A program made the position numbers and the translations under genes. A model generated the notes under the pieces. It was not told the DNA's origin. It searched no databases and saw only the letters and a program-made list of their open reading frames with translations. 64,000 nt of DNA from contig CALUOP010000002.1 of the NCBI GenBank assembly GCA_944322305.1, positions 186,001 to 250,000 on the forward strand. The letters are read 5' to 3'. The stretch is from an uncultured Coriobacteriaceae bacterium (GTDB lineage Bacteria; Actinomycetota; Coriobacteriia; Coriobacteriales; Coriobacteriaceae). Of this stretch, positions 8,476 to 17,353 are shown piece by piece (the first letter of the stretch is position 1; every line of letters begins with the position of its first letter).

Positions 8476-8983
8476 GGGCAACTGATCCCGGCGGCCTTCC
8501 CAGACACCCGACCTTGGCCCTCTATCGTTGCGCATGACCATACGGTCTATGCGTTCCTCTTTCGGGCCAATCTCGGGCACCCGGAAAGGCCGTCTCCGTC
8601 GCTACGAGCATCGCTTCGCTCGCCTGTTGGCGCATCGGGTAACGCGTCCAGTTGATACGTGCTTGCCCTTGAGGCGGGCGGGCTTGCTTTGCTCGGCCGC
8701 TTGCGTTCTCCGGCAATGTGCTGTTCTCGGCTGCCTGATTTTGGGGGCTTTGTGGAACCGCTCGGCAGAAGGGCTACAGGATTTGTTGGCGGGGGATACT
8801 GATACACGCTAGGCGACTCGGCCGCCGTCGGGCTTTTCCGGCGGCGGCATTTTTGAGGGCCGCGCAGGGCTGCTGCAGGTGGCGCGGGCGCGGACGCGAC
8901 GCTCAGGGTAAGCGGCGCATCGGTTTGGGAATCGATGCGCGCGGCAAGCCGCTTCTCGCTCCCGCGCGCGGAAGGGGGTCGCC
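8476..8983. other. 508-bp gap between ppaC and nhaA with structured RNA potential
   Basis: No ORF with a ribosome-binding site was found. The first 110 bp can fold into a long imperfect hairpin: GGCCTTCC near 8493 faces GGAAAGGCC near 8582, with CGCATGACC/GGTCTATGCG at the tip. A terminator lies at 8821-8855, 345 bp beyond ppaC. The layout would fit a small RNA or a long 3' UTR. It does not match SRP RNA, RNase P RNA, tmRNA or 6S RNA by eye. Confidence 0.4.
8821..8855 (+). terminator. Rho-independent terminator
   Basis: Stem GCCGCCG / CGGCGGC (8821-8827 with 8842-8848) is followed by ATTTTTG. It reads on the plus strand, well downstream of ppaC and upstream of nhaA. Confidence 0.7.
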
Positions 8984-10330
8984 ATGACCAACGACCAGCT
9001 CCTCATCATCGACGAGGCGCATCGCCGCCGCTTGGGCGGCAAGCGCCTGATCGAGCGCATCACCTCAAACGGCACCATAGCTGCGGCCGTCATGGTGCTC
9101 GCCGCCGTTGCGGCGGTGATCTGCGCCAACACCGACCTGTATTACCCCATCCACGAGTTTCTCGCCGAGCCGGTGACGCTGGCCGCAGGGCCGATCTCGT
9201 TCAGCATGTCGGTCGAGCTCTTCGTGAACGACTTCCTCATGGCTATCTTCTTCCTGTTGGTGGGCATCGAGCTTAAGTACGAGATGACCGTGGGCGAGCT
9301 CACCCGTCCGCGCCAGGCGCTCCTGCCCATGCTGGCGGCGGTGGGCGGCGTGGTGGTGCCGGCCGCCATCTACGCGGTGGTGAACCGCGGCGGGGCGGTG
9401 TACGGCTGGGCCATCCCCATGGCAACCGACATCGCCTTCGCGCTCGGCGTGCTCTCGCTTCTGGGCAGGCGCGTGCCGGCGGGCATCAAGGTGTTCTTCA
9501 CCACGCTCGCCATCGCCGACGACCTGCTTGCGATCGTGGCCATCGCGCTGTTCTACGGCCACAGCCCCAGCATGGTGTGGCTGGCCGCTGCGGCCGCCGT
9601 TACCGTGGCCTTGGCGCTCATGAACCGCGCGCAGGTCTTCTCGCTCAAGCCCTACCTGCTGCTGGGTCTGGTGCTGTGGTTCTGCGTGTACCAGTCGGGT
9701 ATCCACGCCACGCTCGCCGGCGTGATCCTGGCGTTCTGCGTGCCCGCCCGCTCGGACATCCGTGCCGAGGCGCTGGTCGAGTGGCTGCGCGGCCGCCTGC
9801 CCGAGCTCGCCGACCGCTACGATGACGAGGCGCACATCCTCGGCCAGCACGACTTCACGCACGCCGCCACCGGGGTCGAGCGCGTGATGCACCGCGTGAC
9901 CCCGCCGCTCATGCGCCTTGAGCACGGCATCGACGTGTGGGTGAACTTCCTCATCCTGCCCATCTTCGCCTTCGTCAACGCGCAGGTGCGCCTGGTGGGC
10001 GTGGACCTCGCCACGCTCGTGTTCGACCCGGTGACCATCGGCACCTACTTGGGCATGCTTCTCGGCAAGCCTGTGGGCATCGCCGGCGTTACGTACCTGC
10101 TCGTGCGGTTTGGCTTTGCCGAGCTGCCGCGCGGCGTGCGCTTCCGTCACATCGTGGGCGTGGGCATTTTGGGCGGCATCGGCTTCACCATGTCCATCCT
10201 TATCGCCGGCCTGGCCTTTACCGAGATTCCCGCCGAGCTGCTCGCCGCCAAGACGGCCATTCTCGCCGCCTCGGTCTCAGCCGGCGTGCTGGGCATGCTT
10301 TACATGCGGTTCGTTGCCTGCCGTGATTGA
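8984..10330 (+). CDS. nhaA: Na+/H+ antiporter NhaA
   Basis: A 448-residue polytopic membrane protein that exchanges two H+ for one Na+ for sodium and alkali tolerance. ATG 8984 follows GAAGGGGG. Hallmarks are FLMAIFFLLVGIELK, PMATDIAFALGVLSLLG, and the ion-binding Asp pair D179-D180 in IADDLLAI (D163/D164 in E. coli). The C-terminal half keeps the helix series through GGIGFTMSI. A cytoplasmic loop of about 60 charged residues near 270-310 is longer than in E. coli. It stands alone and ends in TGA. The long repeat field follows. Confidence 0.95.
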   Translation: MTNDQLLIIDEAHRRRLGGKRLIERITSNGTIAAAVMVLAAVAAVICANTDLYYPIHEFLAEPVTLAAGPISFSMSVELFVNDFLMAIFFLLVGIELKYEMTVGELTRPRQALLPMLAAVGGVVVPAAIYAVVNRGGAVYGWAIPMATDIAFALGVLSLLGRRVPAGIKVFFTTLAIADDLLAIVAIALFYGHSPSMVWLAAAAAVTVALALMNRAQVFSLKPYLLLGLVLWFCVYQSGIHATLAGVILAFCVPARSDIRAEALVEWLRGRLPELADRYDDEAHILGQHDFTHAATGVERVMHRVTPPLMRLEHGIDVWVNFLILPIFAFVNAQVRLVGVDLATLVFDPVTIGTYLGMLLGKPVGIAGVTYLLVRFGFAELPRGVRFRHIVGVGILGGIGFTMSILIAGLAFTEIPAELLAAKTAILAASVSAGVLGMLYMRFVACRD

Positions 10331-11347
10331 TGCCGTCTTATGCAGCGGCGCGGCTGGCCTGCTTGGGGTGACGGAGTAAAAGCGGCGGAGTGGGTATGCG
10401 GCGGCGCGGCGGCGTGACGGACCTAAGCGGGCGGTGAGTTTCGCGCATCGCACGAAGAGGCCTCGCATAATAGCCTGACCGGCCAACTACGAGGGCTGCC
10501 AGCGCGTGCGTTGCAAAGGTCGCCGGCACGTTGGGCGCAACGAGCTTTGTGCGCCGGGGTTGATGAATTGCGCGCTTGCCAGACGCGCGCGTTCGCCAGC
10601 CCCGGTCGGTTTTTCTCGCCTGCCGCAAGGTTGCTAGGGAAGATAGGGCTGCTTGCGCGCAAAGTGCTTGTCAGGTGCAAAGCGCCTCGGCGGTGGGTTT
10701 TCTGGGGTGACAAGTTTTCTCGTCTGACGCAGGGTTGCCGGGGGAGACGGAGCTGTTCTCGCGTTGCTTGCGCATAAAGCACTCGTCAGGTGCAAGGTGG
10801 CCGAACGGCTGGTTGCGAGGGGCGCACGTTTTTCTCGGCAGATGCTCCGGAATCGGGTGAGATAGGGTACATCCTGCCTGTTTTACTCGACAGGTGCGGG
10901 AAGTTGCGTGCTGTGCGTCCGCTAACTTGTGTATCTGCCAAAAGAAACGCGCCAAGGATCCCCATAACTCTTGGCCGCTTGTGCACAAGACGAGTAATTT
11001 GCGCACTCCCTTTGCCAAATCCAGGGATGTTGCCGCGGCGCCGATGTACCTGCTGAGAAAAACCTGCAGGTGCTCTCGCGTTCGCGTGCCTGTCGAGAAA
11101 AACGTGCGCGCCTTCTCGCGTTCGCGCGTCTGTCAAGTAAAGCGTGCGCGCTTCCTCGCGTTCGTGTACGTGTCGAGAAAAACACACCTTGCATGCAGCG
11201 CGGCGCTCCCGTCATCCTCTCGCGTCGGACAAGCGCCTGCCAGCGTTGCGCGTTTTCTCGTCGTGCGTTCTTGCGGCGCTGGGAGGGCGCCCCTGTTGGC
11301 TTCCATTGCCCGCCCTTCGCCTGCCCGCCGGCAGCCCCCTTGGGCGC
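10331..11347. repeat. Gene-free repeat field (array B): 52-bp and 40-bp phased motifs
   Basis: This 1017-bp gap lies between convergent genes and contains no credible ORF. A motif near TTCTCGTCAGGTGCAAGG recurs with its CTCG/CTTG core at 10615, 10667, 10719, 10782, 10834 and 10886 (spacing 52, 52, 63, 52, 52). A central stem GCCAAG/CTTGGC lies at 10951-10975. The motif then appears inverted as TGTCGAGAAAAAC in units starting 11051, 11091, 11131 and 11171 (exactly 40 bp). A larger hairpin (10554-10605, CCGGGG arms, followed by a T-run) could terminate nhaA transcripts. Confidence 0.75.
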
Positions 11348-11617
11348 TTACTCCACCGTGCCGTAGACGCGGCCCCAGCCGTGGGCGGCCAGCGCCGAGT
11401 TGAGCTGGTCGCACAGGCGCGTGCGCGTGTAGGTGCCCGGCGGCAGCAGCTTGACGATCTCGATGAGGTCCTCGTGCAGATCGCGCGACTCGGCTTGGAT
11501 GATCAGGTCCAGGCGGTTCACGTAGCGCTGGCCGGCGTACATGGTGTCCACGAGTCGCTGCAGGTCGCCGAACTCGTCGGCTTGGATGTTGATGGGCCCG
11601 GCGTGCTTGGTAGCCAT
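11348..11617 (-). CDS. Small conserved-looking protein of unknown function (89 aa)
   Basis: The frame is open for 89 codons, with AAGGAGG placed 6 bases before ATG 11617, so it is very likely translated. The sequence (MATKHAGPINIQADEFGDLQ...) is acidic and soluble and has no membrane segment or cysteine motif. It predicts mostly helix with a GTYTRTRLCDQL stretch near residue 60. The family is not recognised. It is transcribed divergently from the aminotransferase at 11818 across 200 bp and faces the repeat field at its 3' end. Confidence 0.7.
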   Translation of the reverse strand: MATKHAGPINIQADEFGDLQRLVDTMYAGQRYVNRLDLIIQAESRDLHEDLIEIVKLLPPGTYTRTRLCDQLNSALAAHGWGRVYGTVE

Positions 11618-11768
11618 GCGCGCCTCCTTCTCGTCGCGCCTGCCGCGTCCGCCCGGAGCGCTGGACGGCCGATGCCAAACGGTTCAGCAAACGGCAGGAT
11701 AGTTGTACGTTCTGTTTCTATCTGGGGTATTCTCGCACATATCGCGCGCGGTCGCAGCGCTGCGTAGG

Positions 11769-11774
11769 TATACT
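11769..11774 (+). promoter_or_regulatory. -10 box for the aminotransferase-menG pair
   Basis: TATACT, 44 bp before ATG 11818, inside the 200-bp divergent gap. No clear -35 hexamer is visible. Confidence 0.45.
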
Positions 11775-11817
11775 TTCTGGTTGCTCATCGTGAAACGCAT
11801 ACGCAAGGGGGCCGCAT

Positions 11818-13101
11818 ATGGCAACGGTATACCAGCAGATGGCGACAGACGAGCTCCGCCAGGAGGTTGGGGAGCTGCGCGCGCAGGTGGAGGCGACGAA
11901 GGCTAAGAACCTCTCGCTCGACATGGCGCGCGGCAAGCCGAGCCCTGAGCAGGTGGACATCTCGCGCCCGCTGCTGTCCGTGCTGAACGAGGACTCCGAC
12001 CTCTTTGACGAGGGTGTGGACTGCTCCAACTACGGCTGCTTCGAAGGCATCCCCTCGGCGCGCAAGCTCGCGGGCGCGTTTCTCGGCGTGCCGGCCGAGC
12101 AGACCATCGTGCTGGGCTCCTCCAGCCTGAACATCATGCAGTCGGTGCTTATCCACTATTGGGAGAAGGGCGTGCCCGGCTACACCCCGTGGAGCAAGCT
12201 CGACCATGTGAAGTGGCTCTGCCCGAGCCCCGGCTACGACCGCCACTTCGGCCTCACCGAGGACCTGGGCATCGAGAACGTCCCTGTTCCCATGACAGAG
12301 ACCGGCCCGGACATGGACGTGGTCGAGAAGCTCTGCGCCGAGGACGATTCCATCAAGGGCATGTTCTGCGTGCCCAAGTACTCCAACCCCACCGGCGTCA
12401 CCTACTCCGACGACACGGTGATCCGCCTGGCAACCATGAAGGCCGCGCCGGACTTCCGCATCGTGTGGGACAACGCCTACTGCATGCACGACCTCACCGA
12501 GGACGGCGACAAGCTCCTGAACATCCACGGCATCGCCGCCACCGCCGGCAACGAGGACCGCATCTTGGAGGTCGCCTCCACCTCCAAGATCACCTTCCCG
12601 GGCGCGGGCGTGGCGTTTTTCGGCAGCTCGGAGGCTAACGTGCGCGAGGTGGCCCAGACGCTCAAGGTGGGCCTCATCAGCGCCAACAAGCTCAATCAGC
12701 TGGCCCACGTGCGGTTCTTCCCCACGATCGAGGCGCTGCACCAGCACATGATGAGGCACGCCGGCTTCCTGCGCCCGCGCTTCGCCCTGGTGCAGGAGAA
12801 GCTCGCCGCCGGGCTCGGCACCACCGGCTGCGCCACCTGGACCAACCCCCGCGGCGGCTACTTCGTGAGCTTTGACGCGCAGCCCGGCAGCGCCAAGCGC
12901 ATCGTGGCGCTGTGCCGCGAGATGGGCGTGACCCTCACGCCGGCGGGTGCCACCTGGCCCTACGGCAAGGATCCGGCCGACACCAACATCCGCATCGCGC
13001 CGACCTACCCCTCGCTTGACGAGCTGGGCGCCGCGCTCGACATCCTCGTGCTCGCCACCAAGACGGTCTGCGCCGAGCTCGCCCTCGAGGCCCGCGCGTA
13101 A
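11818..13101 (+). CDS. PLP-dependent aminotransferase, aspartate aminotransferase subgroup Ic-like
   Basis: The protein has 427 residues. ATG 11818 follows AAGGGGG. The fold-type I features are present: the Asn of VFCVPKYSNPTGV-type loops (here FCVPKYSNPTG), VWDNAY for the PLP-pyridine Asp, and Schiff-base lysine K257 in STSKITFPGAG. The overall pattern (NLSLDMARGKPS near the start, SPGYDRHF) matches the Asp_aminotransf family, which includes the Corynebacterium subgroup Ic aspartate transaminase. It would interconvert aspartate and oxaloacetate with 2-oxoglutarate/glutamate. It overlaps menG by one base (TAATG), so the two are translationally coupled. The exact amino donor is inferred. Confidence 0.85.
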   Translation: MATVYQQMATDELRQEVGELRAQVEATKAKNLSLDMARGKPSPEQVDISRPLLSVLNEDSDLFDEGVDCSNYGCFEGIPSARKLAGAFLGVPAEQTIVLGSSSLNIMQSVLIHYWEKGVPGYTPWSKLDHVKWLCPSPGYDRHFGLTEDLGIENVPVPMTETGPDMDVVEKLCAEDDSIKGMFCVPKYSNPTGVTYSDDTVIRLATMKAAPDFRIVWDNAYCMHDLTEDGDKLLNIHGIAATAGNEDRILEVASTSKITFPGAGVAFFGSSEANVREVAQTLKVGLISANKLNQLAHVRFFPTIEALHQHMMRHAGFLRPRFALVQEKLAAGLGTTGCATWTNPRGGYFVSFDAQPGSAKRIVALCREMGVTLTPAGATWPYGKDPADTNIRIAPTYPSLDELGAALDILVLATKTVCAELALEARA

Positions 13102-13898
13102 TGGCGGCCGCCTCCGCACGCGACAAGCCCGCCGCCCGGCCGGCAGCCTCCCTTGAGCCCGACGCGGGCGCAGGAGGTGCCGCCGGCGCGGCGGACCGCC
13201 ACGGCAGGCGCGTGCGCGCCATCTTCTCAGAGATCGCCGGGCGCTACGACCTGTTCAACGCGCTGGCGAGCTTCGGCATTTACCGTCGCTGGCTCGCGGC
13301 GGTGGCGCGCGCCTGCGCCTGCAGCCCGACCGACCGCGTGCTCGACGTCGCCGGTGGAACCGGCGACGTGGCGTTCGAGCTGTGCCGCGCGTGCCCGCCC
13401 GGCTCGATTGAGCTCACGGACTTCACGCCCGCCATGCTCGACGTGGCGCGCGAGCGCCAAGCGGCCGGCGCGGCGCGGGGCGTGCCCGTGTCCTACGCGA
13501 CGGTGGACGCGCATGACCTGCCGTACGAGGACGGCGCGTTTACGCTGGTGACCTGCGCCTACGGCCTGCGCAACTTCAGCCGGCGCACCCGCGCCATGGC
13601 CGAGGCCCACCGCGTGCTCGCCCCGGGCGGGCGCTACGTGGTGCTGGAGTTCGCCACACCGCCCAACCCCGTGTGGCGCGCGCTGTACCGCGTGTACCTC
13701 AACGTGGCCATTCCGCTTATCGGCGGCGCGGTCACCGGCGACCGCGCGGGCTTTGCCTACCTGCGCGACTCCATCAAGCGGTTCCCGCCGCAGGAGCGCA
13801 TTGCGCAGGAGCTGCGCGAGGCGGGGTTTGCGCAGGTGACGTACAAGAACCTTACCGGCGGCATCGTGGCCGTGTACACCGCGGTGCGCGGCGCGTAG
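13101..13898 (+). CDS. menG: Demethylmenaquinone methyltransferase (UbiE/MenG family)
   Basis: A 265-residue SAM-dependent C-methyltransferase for the last step of menaquinone synthesis. Family motifs are FSEIAGRYDLFN near residue 40, the SAM-binding LDVAGGTGDVAFEL, YGLRNF in the middle and FPPQERIAQELREAG near the end. The first 35 residues are Ala/Pro-rich and not family-like, so an internal start is possible, though the TAATG overlap with the upstream gene supports ATG 13101. It implies a quinone-based anaerobic respiratory chain. Family P palindrome copy 2 starts 10 bp after its stop. Confidence 0.9.
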   Translation: MAAASARDKPAARPAASLEPDAGAGGAAGAADRHGRRVRAIFSEIAGRYDLFNALASFGIYRRWLAAVARACACSPTDRVLDVAGGTGDVAFELCRACPPGSIELTDFTPAMLDVARERQAAGAARGVPVSYATVDAHDLPYEDGAFTLVTCAYGLRNFSRRTRAMAEAHRVLAPGGRYVVLEFATPPNPVWRALYRVYLNVAIPLIGGAVTGDRAGFAYLRDSIKRFPPQERIAQELREAGFAQVTYKNLTGGIVAVYTAVRGA

Positions 13899-13907
13899 CA
13901 GGACGCG

Positions 13908-13979
13908 CCTGCCATTGGGGATGGGTACGGATGGCAGAACGCGTAGCGCCTGCCATCCGTACCCGTCCCCAATGGCAGG
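13908..13979. repeat. Palindromic element family P, copy 2
   Basis: The 30-bp arms (13908-13937 and 13950-13979) begin CCTGCCATTGGGGA and differ at one position, with a 12-bp loop. It lies just downstream of menG, where it could also end the transcript. Related copies are at 2412 and 31967. Confidence 0.9.
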
Positions 13980-14086
13980 TGGGGGCGCCCCACAACATGG
14001 GGATGCGTTGATGATCGGCAGTGTGGCGCCGTGCGTTGGCGCGGCACAGTACAATATAGCCTTGCACATCGAGAAGGACGGAGCCC

Positions 14087-14551
14087 ATGAAAGACAAACA
14101 TACGGCCGCCGCGGCCGCAGATGATTTCTTTGACGACGAGCAGGAGCTTATCGCCGAGGAGAAGGCTGTCCTTGGGGCTAAGCCGGCGCATGCGGACAAG
14201 AAGGCCCCGAACGGGCCGAGCGGCAAGCCCGCCGAGGCAGCAGCTTCGCGCGGCACCGACGCGCCGCCGTTTTGGATGGTGGTGGCCATCGCTGTTATCG
14301 CCCTGCTTTTGGGCGTGGTGATCGGCTACCTCATCGGGGCCTCGACTGCCCTCACCACGGCAGAGGCCGCGCTGGACGAGAGCGCCGCGCAGGTTACCGA
14401 GAACATGAGTGCGTCGTCTTCGTCGGGCGAGGTGCCTGCTGACGAGCTGCCCGAGGGCCATCCCGGCGTGACCATCGACGAGGACGGCACGGCGCATGTG
14501 ACCGACGGCGCAACGGACGGCGCGACGGGGGCGGACGCCGCGACCGAGTAG
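14087..14551 (+). CDS. Single-pass membrane protein of unknown function
   Basis: The protein has 154 residues. ATG 14087 follows GAAGGACGGAG. A charged N-terminus of about 60 residues (DDFFDDEQELIAEE) precedes one transmembrane helix at about 64-87 (PFWMVVAIAVIALLLGVVIGY). An acidic Ser/Asp/Glu-rich outer tail with a DEDGTAHVTDG stretch follows. No enzyme motif is seen. It lies 30 bp upstream of the TPR membrane protein and probably shares its transcript; a TACAAT -10-like box is at 14050. Both could serve at the cell surface, but no function can be assigned. Confidence 0.75.
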   Translation: MKDKHTAAAAADDFFDDEQELIAEEKAVLGAKPAHADKKAPNGPSGKPAEAAASRGTDAPPFWMVVAIAVIALLLGVVIGYLIGASTALTTAEAALDESAAQVTENMSASSSSGEVPADELPEGHPGVTIDEDGTAHVTDGATDGATGADAATE

Positions 14552-14581
14552 CGCGGCGCCTTCGCAAGGATAGGAGTTTCC

Positions 14582-15370
14582 ATGGCATTCAATCAGGCGC
14601 AGACGCGGACGGTTCGCGTGGTGGTTGTCTCGCTGGCGTTGGCGGCGGTTATCGTGCTGGCGGTGGCCGTGGTGGGCGGCGGCATCTTCGGCGCCCAGTC
14701 GGCGGCCACGTCGGGCGGCTCCGACGCGCAGGCGTCATCGGACGGCAGCGGCTCGGACGGCTCGTCGGCGCCCACGAGCTCCTCCGACGAGGACGAGACC
14801 ACCATGGCCGACGTCGACGCCCAGTACCAGGACGCCACCGACACCCTCCAGGCCCAGTACGACGCCGATCCCGAGAACCCCTCTGCGCTGCTGAACCTCG
14901 CCAACGGCTACTTCGACTGGGGCGCCGCGGCGCGCGCCTACGTTGAGGACGACGATGACGACGCCCACGTGGTGGATCTCTTCTCGCAGGCCATCTCCCG
15001 TTACGACGACTACCTCGAGAAGTACGGCGCGGACAGCGGCTCCAACAAGAGCGTGCAGGTGGACCGCGCCATCGCGATCTTCTACACCGGCGACGTCGAC
15101 ACCGCGGTCGCAACGCTCGAGGACTTCGTGGCTAAGACCGACGACTTCGGTCCCGCCTGGGCCAACCTCGGCATGTTCTACGAGTCCGAGAACCGCACCG
15201 ACGACGCCCGCGCAGCCTATGAGAAGGCCATCACGGCCGACAGCGACAACTCCTACGGCGTGAAGGACTACGCCCAGGCGCGTCTGGACGCGCTGGACGA
15301 GCAGGCCTCCGGCCAGACGGACAACGCCGGCGCAAGCGATGCGGACGCCGGCGCCCAAACAACCAACTAA
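14582..15370 (+). CDS. Membrane-anchored TPR protein
   Basis: The protein has 262 residues. ATG 14582 follows GGATAGGAG. An N-terminal membrane segment (VVVVSLALAAVIVLAVAVVGG) is followed by a Ser/Gly/Asp linker. Tetratricopeptide-like helices lie from about 75 to 245: NPSALLNLANGYFDWG, DFGPAWANLGMFYES, and ARAAYEKAITADSDNSYG are typical TPR units. A DDDDDAHV acidic patch sits in the middle. TPRs bind partner proteins, so an assembly or scaffolding role outside the membrane is likely; the partner is unknown. It is paired with the 14087 gene. Confidence 0.8.
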   Translation: MAFNQAQTRTVRVVVVSLALAAVIVLAVAVVGGGIFGAQSAATSGGSDAQASSDGSGSDGSSAPTSSSDEDETTMADVDAQYQDATDTLQAQYDADPENPSALLNLANGYFDWGAAARAYVEDDDDDAHVVDLFSQAISRYDDYLEKYGADSGSNKSVQVDRAIAIFYTGDVDTAVATLEDFVAKTDDFGPAWANLGMFYESENRTDDARAAYEKAITADSDNSYGVKDYAQARLDALDEQASGQTDNAGASDADAGAQTTN

Positions 15371-15445
15371 CGACGGCGGGGCCCTTGCGGGGCTCCGCTG
15401 CCACAGTCAACCCGCTGCGAGCAAGCTAGACAGGAGAGCGAACTT

Positions 15446-15760
15446 ATGGACCTTACCGTTACGATGAAGCCCGCTGTAGAGAAGTACGTGATCGAGGTTG
15501 CCGGGGAGATCGACATCTCCAACGCCGACAAGATGCGCGACGCCATCAACATGGCGCTCGAGCAGCCCTGCGACGCCGTGGCCCTGGACTTCTCCCAGGT
15601 CGCCTACATCGACTCGACGGGCATCGGCGTGCTGGTTGGCGCCTCGCACCATGCCGAGGAGCACCACAAGGCCTTCTCGGTCGAGCATGCCCAGCCCAAC
15701 GTGCTGCGCGTGGTGCAGCTTCTGGGCGTGGACGAGGAGATCCACATCTCGGGCAACTAG
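15446..15760 (+). CDS. STAS-domain anti-sigma factor antagonist
   Basis: A 104-residue single STAS domain with ACAGGAGAG before ATG 15446. The motif DSTGIGVLVG has S57 as the predicted phosphorylation site. SpoIIAA/RsbV-type proteins bind an anti-sigma kinase when unphosphorylated and so release a sigma factor. No cognate kinase, phosphatase or sigma gene is in the window, so the partner switch is incomplete here. It has its own leader and is followed 154 bp later by tatA. Confidence 0.88.
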   Translation: MDLTVTMKPAVEKYVIEVAGEIDISNADKMRDAINMALEQPCDAVALDFSQVAYIDSTGIGVLVGASHHAEEHHKAFSVEHAQPNVLRVVQLLGVDEEIHISGN

Positions 15761-15914
15761 CGCCGTAGCGCTGCGCCCCGCCGGCTGACCTGCGGCTGGT
15801 GTTCATGTAAAGCAACGGTAACGCATGCCGGCAACGCTGGCCTCTGGGCGGCGCGGGCAGGCGTGCGTGGTATCCTGAACGACACTGCACGTTCGTACCC
15901 TGGAGGTGACTTCA

Positions 15915-16526
15915 GTGTTTGGCATTGGGCAAACCGAGCTGGTGCTCATCATCCTGTTCGCCTTTCTGCTGTTCGGCCCCGACAAGCTGCCGCAGATGGG
16001 CCGCACGATTGGCCGCGCGCTCAGGCAGTTCCGCGAAACGCAGGAGAAGATGACCGCCGTCGTCCAGACCGAGATCGTCGATCCGATGACGCAGGCGGCA
16101 AGCGCCCCCGGCTCGCAGGCTTCGAAGAAGGCCGCCGGCGACGACGCTGACGCCGACCGCGAGGACGCCGCCGAGGCAGCGCCCGCCCGCAAGGAGACCT
16201 TCGCCGAGCGTCGCGCGCGCCTGGCTGCCGAGAAGGCCGCTGCCGAGGCGCAGGCCGCAGGCGACGGTGCCGCCCCCGAGGCCGCGCCCGCCGCCGCTTC
16301 GGCCCCTGCGCCTGAGCCCGCCGCCGCCCCGGCTGCTGACGCCGCGCCCGCAGCCGCGTCGGAGCCCGAGGCCGAGCCTGAGGCCAAGCCGCTCACCACG
16401 GCCGACCTGTACGCGCGCCGCCCCAAGAAGCGCGCCGCCGAGCCCGCCGCCGCGGAGGCGGACAAGGGCCCTGCTGACGCTGGCGCCGCCAACGCCGCCA
16501 CGCAAGGAGAGGGGGGAGCGGAGTAG
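15915..16526 (+). CDS. tatA: Sec-independent translocase TatA/TatB subunit
   Basis: The protein has 203 residues. GTG 15915 is preferred over GTG 15906 because GGAGG ends 8 bases before it. The N-terminus is FGIGQTELVLIILFAFLLFGP with the Gly-Pro hinge, then an amphipathic helix (LPQMGRTIGRALRQFRET). The rest is a long low-complexity Ala/Pro/Glu tail, far longer than the usual 70-100 residues. Only one TatA/B-type gene is here, next to tatC, which fits a minimal TatAC system. A TATCCT box lies 40 bp upstream. The Tat lipoprotein at 33551 is a plausible client. Confidence 0.88.
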   Translation: MFGIGQTELVLIILFAFLLFGPDKLPQMGRTIGRALRQFRETQEKMTAVVQTEIVDPMTQAASAPGSQASKKAAGDDADADREDAAEAAPARKETFAERRARLAAEKAAAEAQAAGDGAAPEAAPAAASAPAPEPAAAPAADAAPAAASEPEAEPEAKPLTTADLYARRPKKRAAEPAAAEADKGPADAGAANAATQGEGGAE

Positions 16527-16552
16527 CGCGCCCTCGCGCCCCGCGTTTTACT

Positions 16553-17344
16553 ATGCCTATCGGACCTGCGCGCATGCCGCTGTTCGACCACCTGGGAGAG
16601 CTGCGCCGCCGCATCACCATCATCGTCGTGTCGCTTATCGCCTGCACCCTGGTGATGTACTTCGCCACGCCCACCATCATCTCGATTCTGCAGGACCCCA
16701 TCCGCGAGTTCCTGCCCGAGAGCGGCTTTATCGTCACGAGCCCCCTGAACGGCTTCACCACGCGCTTCAACGTGGCCTTCAAGGCGTCGTTCGTCATCTG
16801 CACGCCGCTCATCACCTGGCAGATCCTCGGGTTCTTCCTGCCGGCGCTCAAGCCCAACGAGCGCAAGTGGGTGGTGCCCACGGTGGTGCTTGCCGTGGCG
16901 CTGTTCTACTTCGGTGCGATCTTCGCCTACTTCGTGATCACGCCGGCCACCTTCGGCTTCCTCATCGAGGAGGGCTCCACCATCGGTAACATCATGCCCG
17001 AGGCCGCCGACTACATCAGCTTCGAGTTCCTGCTGCTGATCGCCTTCGGCGTGGCGTTCGAGCTGCCGCTCGTGGTGTTTTACCTATCGTATTTCCGCAT
17101 CGTGTCCTATGCGGGGTTCCGCAGCGCCTGGCGCTACGTGTACGTGGTGCTGCTCGTGGTCTCCGCGGTGGTCACGCCCGATCCCTCGCCGGTCACCATG
17201 ATGATCCTGTTCGCGGTGCTTATCGTCATGTACGAGGGGTCGCTTGCCGCTTCGCGCTTCGCCATCGTGCGCAAGTACGGCAAGGAGGCGCTCACCGCCA
17301 AGAGTCGCCTCGCGATCTTCAGCGACGACGAGGACGAGGAGTAG
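16553..17344 (+). CDS. tatC: Sec-independent translocase TatC
   Basis: A 263-residue inner-membrane receptor for twin-arginine signal peptides, with six predicted helices. The conserved start MPLFDHLGELRRRI begins at residue 8, so ATG 16574 is an alternative to ATG 16553; neither has a strong ribosome-binding site. The periplasmic/loop signature SPLNGF, the FFLPAL...ERK loop and FELPLVVFYLSYF are present. It starts 26 bp after tatA. The acidic end DDEDEE is followed 9 bp later by hypA. Confidence 0.95.
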   Translation: MPIGPARMPLFDHLGELRRRITIIVVSLIACTLVMYFATPTIISILQDPIREFLPESGFIVTSPLNGFTTRFNVAFKASFVICTPLITWQILGFFLPALKPNERKWVVPTVVLAVALFYFGAIFAYFVITPATFGFLIEEGSTIGNIMPEAADYISFEFLLLIAFGVAFELPLVVFYLSYFRIVSYAGFRSAWRYVYVVLLVVSAVVTPDPSPVTMMILFAVLIVMYEGSLAASRFAIVRKYGKEALTAKSRLAIFSDDEDEE

Positions 17345-17353
17345 CGAGCAGCC

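Noticed and set aside
11051-11190. CRISPR-like array from the 40-bp units
   Set aside because: The units are degenerate throughout, with no exact repeat and no spacer of constant length, no leader, and no cas genes in the window.
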